From Candidatus Melainabacteria bacterium (GTDB lineage Bacteria; Cyanobacteriota; Vampirovibrionia; LMEP-6097), in contig DUDT01000016.1 of the NCBI GenBank assembly GCA_005110385.1, forward strand, positions 1 to 64,000: a stretch of DNA of 64,000 bases, given 5' to 3'. The notes under the pieces are model-generated. The model was not told where the DNA came from. It searched no databases and saw only the letters and a program-made list of their open reading frames with translations. A program made the position numbers and the translations under genes. Shown piece by piece: positions 63,310-64,000 of this stretch (positions are counted from its first letter, which is position 1; every line of letters begins with the position of its first letter).

Positions 63310-63900
63310 TTATAGTTTTTCGTCTAAAGCTTCCGCTAATTCTCTTCTCAAATGTAGTTCTGATTTATATTCTGGTTTATCTTTTGACGATGAATAAGCT
63401 ATTTGCAGGTTAGCATTAGCTTTTTGAATAAATGACTCGAGTTGAATTATAGGAGCGGAATTATATCGTCGTGGATAACTTATTTTGGTATCAATACCAA
63501 TATCACCTAAAGAGAGATAAAGATGGGTAATTTTATGGAAGGGGTGAAATAGTTGTGAAATGCCCTCTGGAGTAGGTTTTTCTAAAGGTGTTAAGACGCT
63601 TGGAAAGGTTTGATCGTTAATTTTTATAATTTCCATTAAGTGTAGATTATCGATTATGGACCTAAGTATTTTTTCTGCATTATCTTGATGTGGTTGTTTT
63701 AGAAAATCTGTTAATGTTTTTTTCAAATCTGCTTCAGCTTTTCGGGCACTATCCATAATAGCTGCCGATAGCTGCCTTGCCTGATCAGGAGTCAAAGCAT
63801 CATCTGAAGAGTTAGGTCGTTGAGTAGCAGGATGATTTTCAAGACCATATTTACTTAAATAATGTTCCCTATGAGAATCACTAGGATTTACAAAACTCAT
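63310..63900 (-). CDS. Hypothetical protein
   Basis: This 196-residue protein has no known motif. It is likely helical (TPDQARQLSAAIMDSARKAEADLKKTLTDFL), with a C-terminal Lys/Glu-rich segment (KPEYKSELHLRRELAEALDEKL). There is no signal peptide. The gap between it and tRNA-Ala (63234-63309) is AT-rich and holds no gene. Confidence 0.5.
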   Translation of the reverse strand: MSFVNPSDSHREHYLSKYGLENHPATQRPNSSDDALTPDQARQLSAAIMDSARKAEADLKKTLTDFLKQPHQDNAEKILRSIIDNLHLMEIIKINDQTFPSVLTPLEKPTPEGISQLFHPFHKITHLYLSLGDIGIDTKISYPRRYNSAPIIQLESFIQKANANLQIAYSSSKDKPEYKSELHLRRELAEALDEKL

Positions 63901-64000
63901 AGAAGTATAGTATAATCCTGTATTTATTTAAAATCAATCTTTACTTTTATATTTTCTTTATAATTTTCAATTAACCCCAAATCTAAAAATCTCTAATAAA

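Noticed and set aside
1-64000. Rickettsiales origin because of palindromic elements
   Set aside because: The window carries chorismate, histidine, tryptophan, purine and branched-chain synthesis genes, plus a Ycf45-like ATPase, which does not fit Rickettsia.

Overview
This is an AT-rich, gene-dense bacterial chromosome segment using the standard bacterial code (TGA is a stop). The cell appears diderm: lpxD with two Skp/OmpH-like chaperones, a TonB/ExbB/ExbD set, an AsmA-like protein and signal-peptide proteins. A Ycf45-type ATPase (known from cyanobacteria and plastids) and a GatD-type amidotransferase, with no photosynthesis gene in view, make a non-photosynthetic relative of cyanobacteria (Melainabacteria/Vampirovibrionia) my best guess. 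That is inference, not proof. Biosynthetic genes (aroC, hisB, trpA, purC, ilvE) argue against a reduced Rickettsia-type genome.

Layout. 1-2.1 kb: edge of a probable insertion sequence, a membrane protein and a zinc dehydrogenase. 2.1-6.2 kb (minus): rpsR, rpmB, a MerR-like protein and aroC in tight order, next to the Ycf45-like ATPase. 6.4-14.3 kb: rsmI, an alpha/beta hydrolase, hisB, a creatininase-family enzyme, a periplasmic FKBP, gatD and rbgA. 14.4-22.4 kb: a solute-binding protein, fabF, ruvA, tsaE, a GerMN lipoprotein, skp-skp-lpxD and glyQ. 22.3-25.2 kb: tonB-exbB-exbD. 26.3-32.9 kb: pgi, a tRNA nucleotidyltransferase-family gene, a recent tandem duplication of a membrane-protein gene, purC and an aspartate racemase. 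33-43.5 kb: a defence island with a PLD-like/SNF2 helicase, DUF4391, ORF6N, a type III methylase split at a G9 tract, a DUF1016 nuclease and a type III restriction subunit. 43.5-50.1 kb: a thioredoxin/DUF255 protein, a giant AsmA-like protein and tRNA-Ser. 50.2-64 kb: a three-gene unknown envelope cassette, ubiE, an rluA-family gene, gdhA, trpA, a short-chain dehydrogenase, ferredoxin, ilvE, acs and tRNA-Ala with tandem repeats at its 3' end.

The most striking feature is a dispersed palindromic element of about 122 bp. It has inverted terminal arms and a conserved core that is open in one frame. It sits in frame inside three unrelated protein genes (rbgA, the tRNA nucleotidyltransferase-family gene, a short-chain dehydrogenase), always in the same orientation and frame, adding a shared peptide with the motifs RRTNDRSVL and VHEDHEDDENAE. 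A shortened copy supplies the C-terminus and stop codon of the zinc dehydrogenase, one full copy is intergenic, and end fragments lie at other gene borders. The arms differ between copies while still pairing within each copy. This closely parallels the Rickettsia palindromic elements but in an apparently unrelated genome.

Other notable signals are long G tracts that look like phase-variation switches (one inside the type III methylase, one at the ribosome-binding position of a secreted-protein gene), 95-bp tandem repeats carrying the 3' end of tRNA-Ala, and an equal-length 1127-bp tandem duplication with mosaic divergence.
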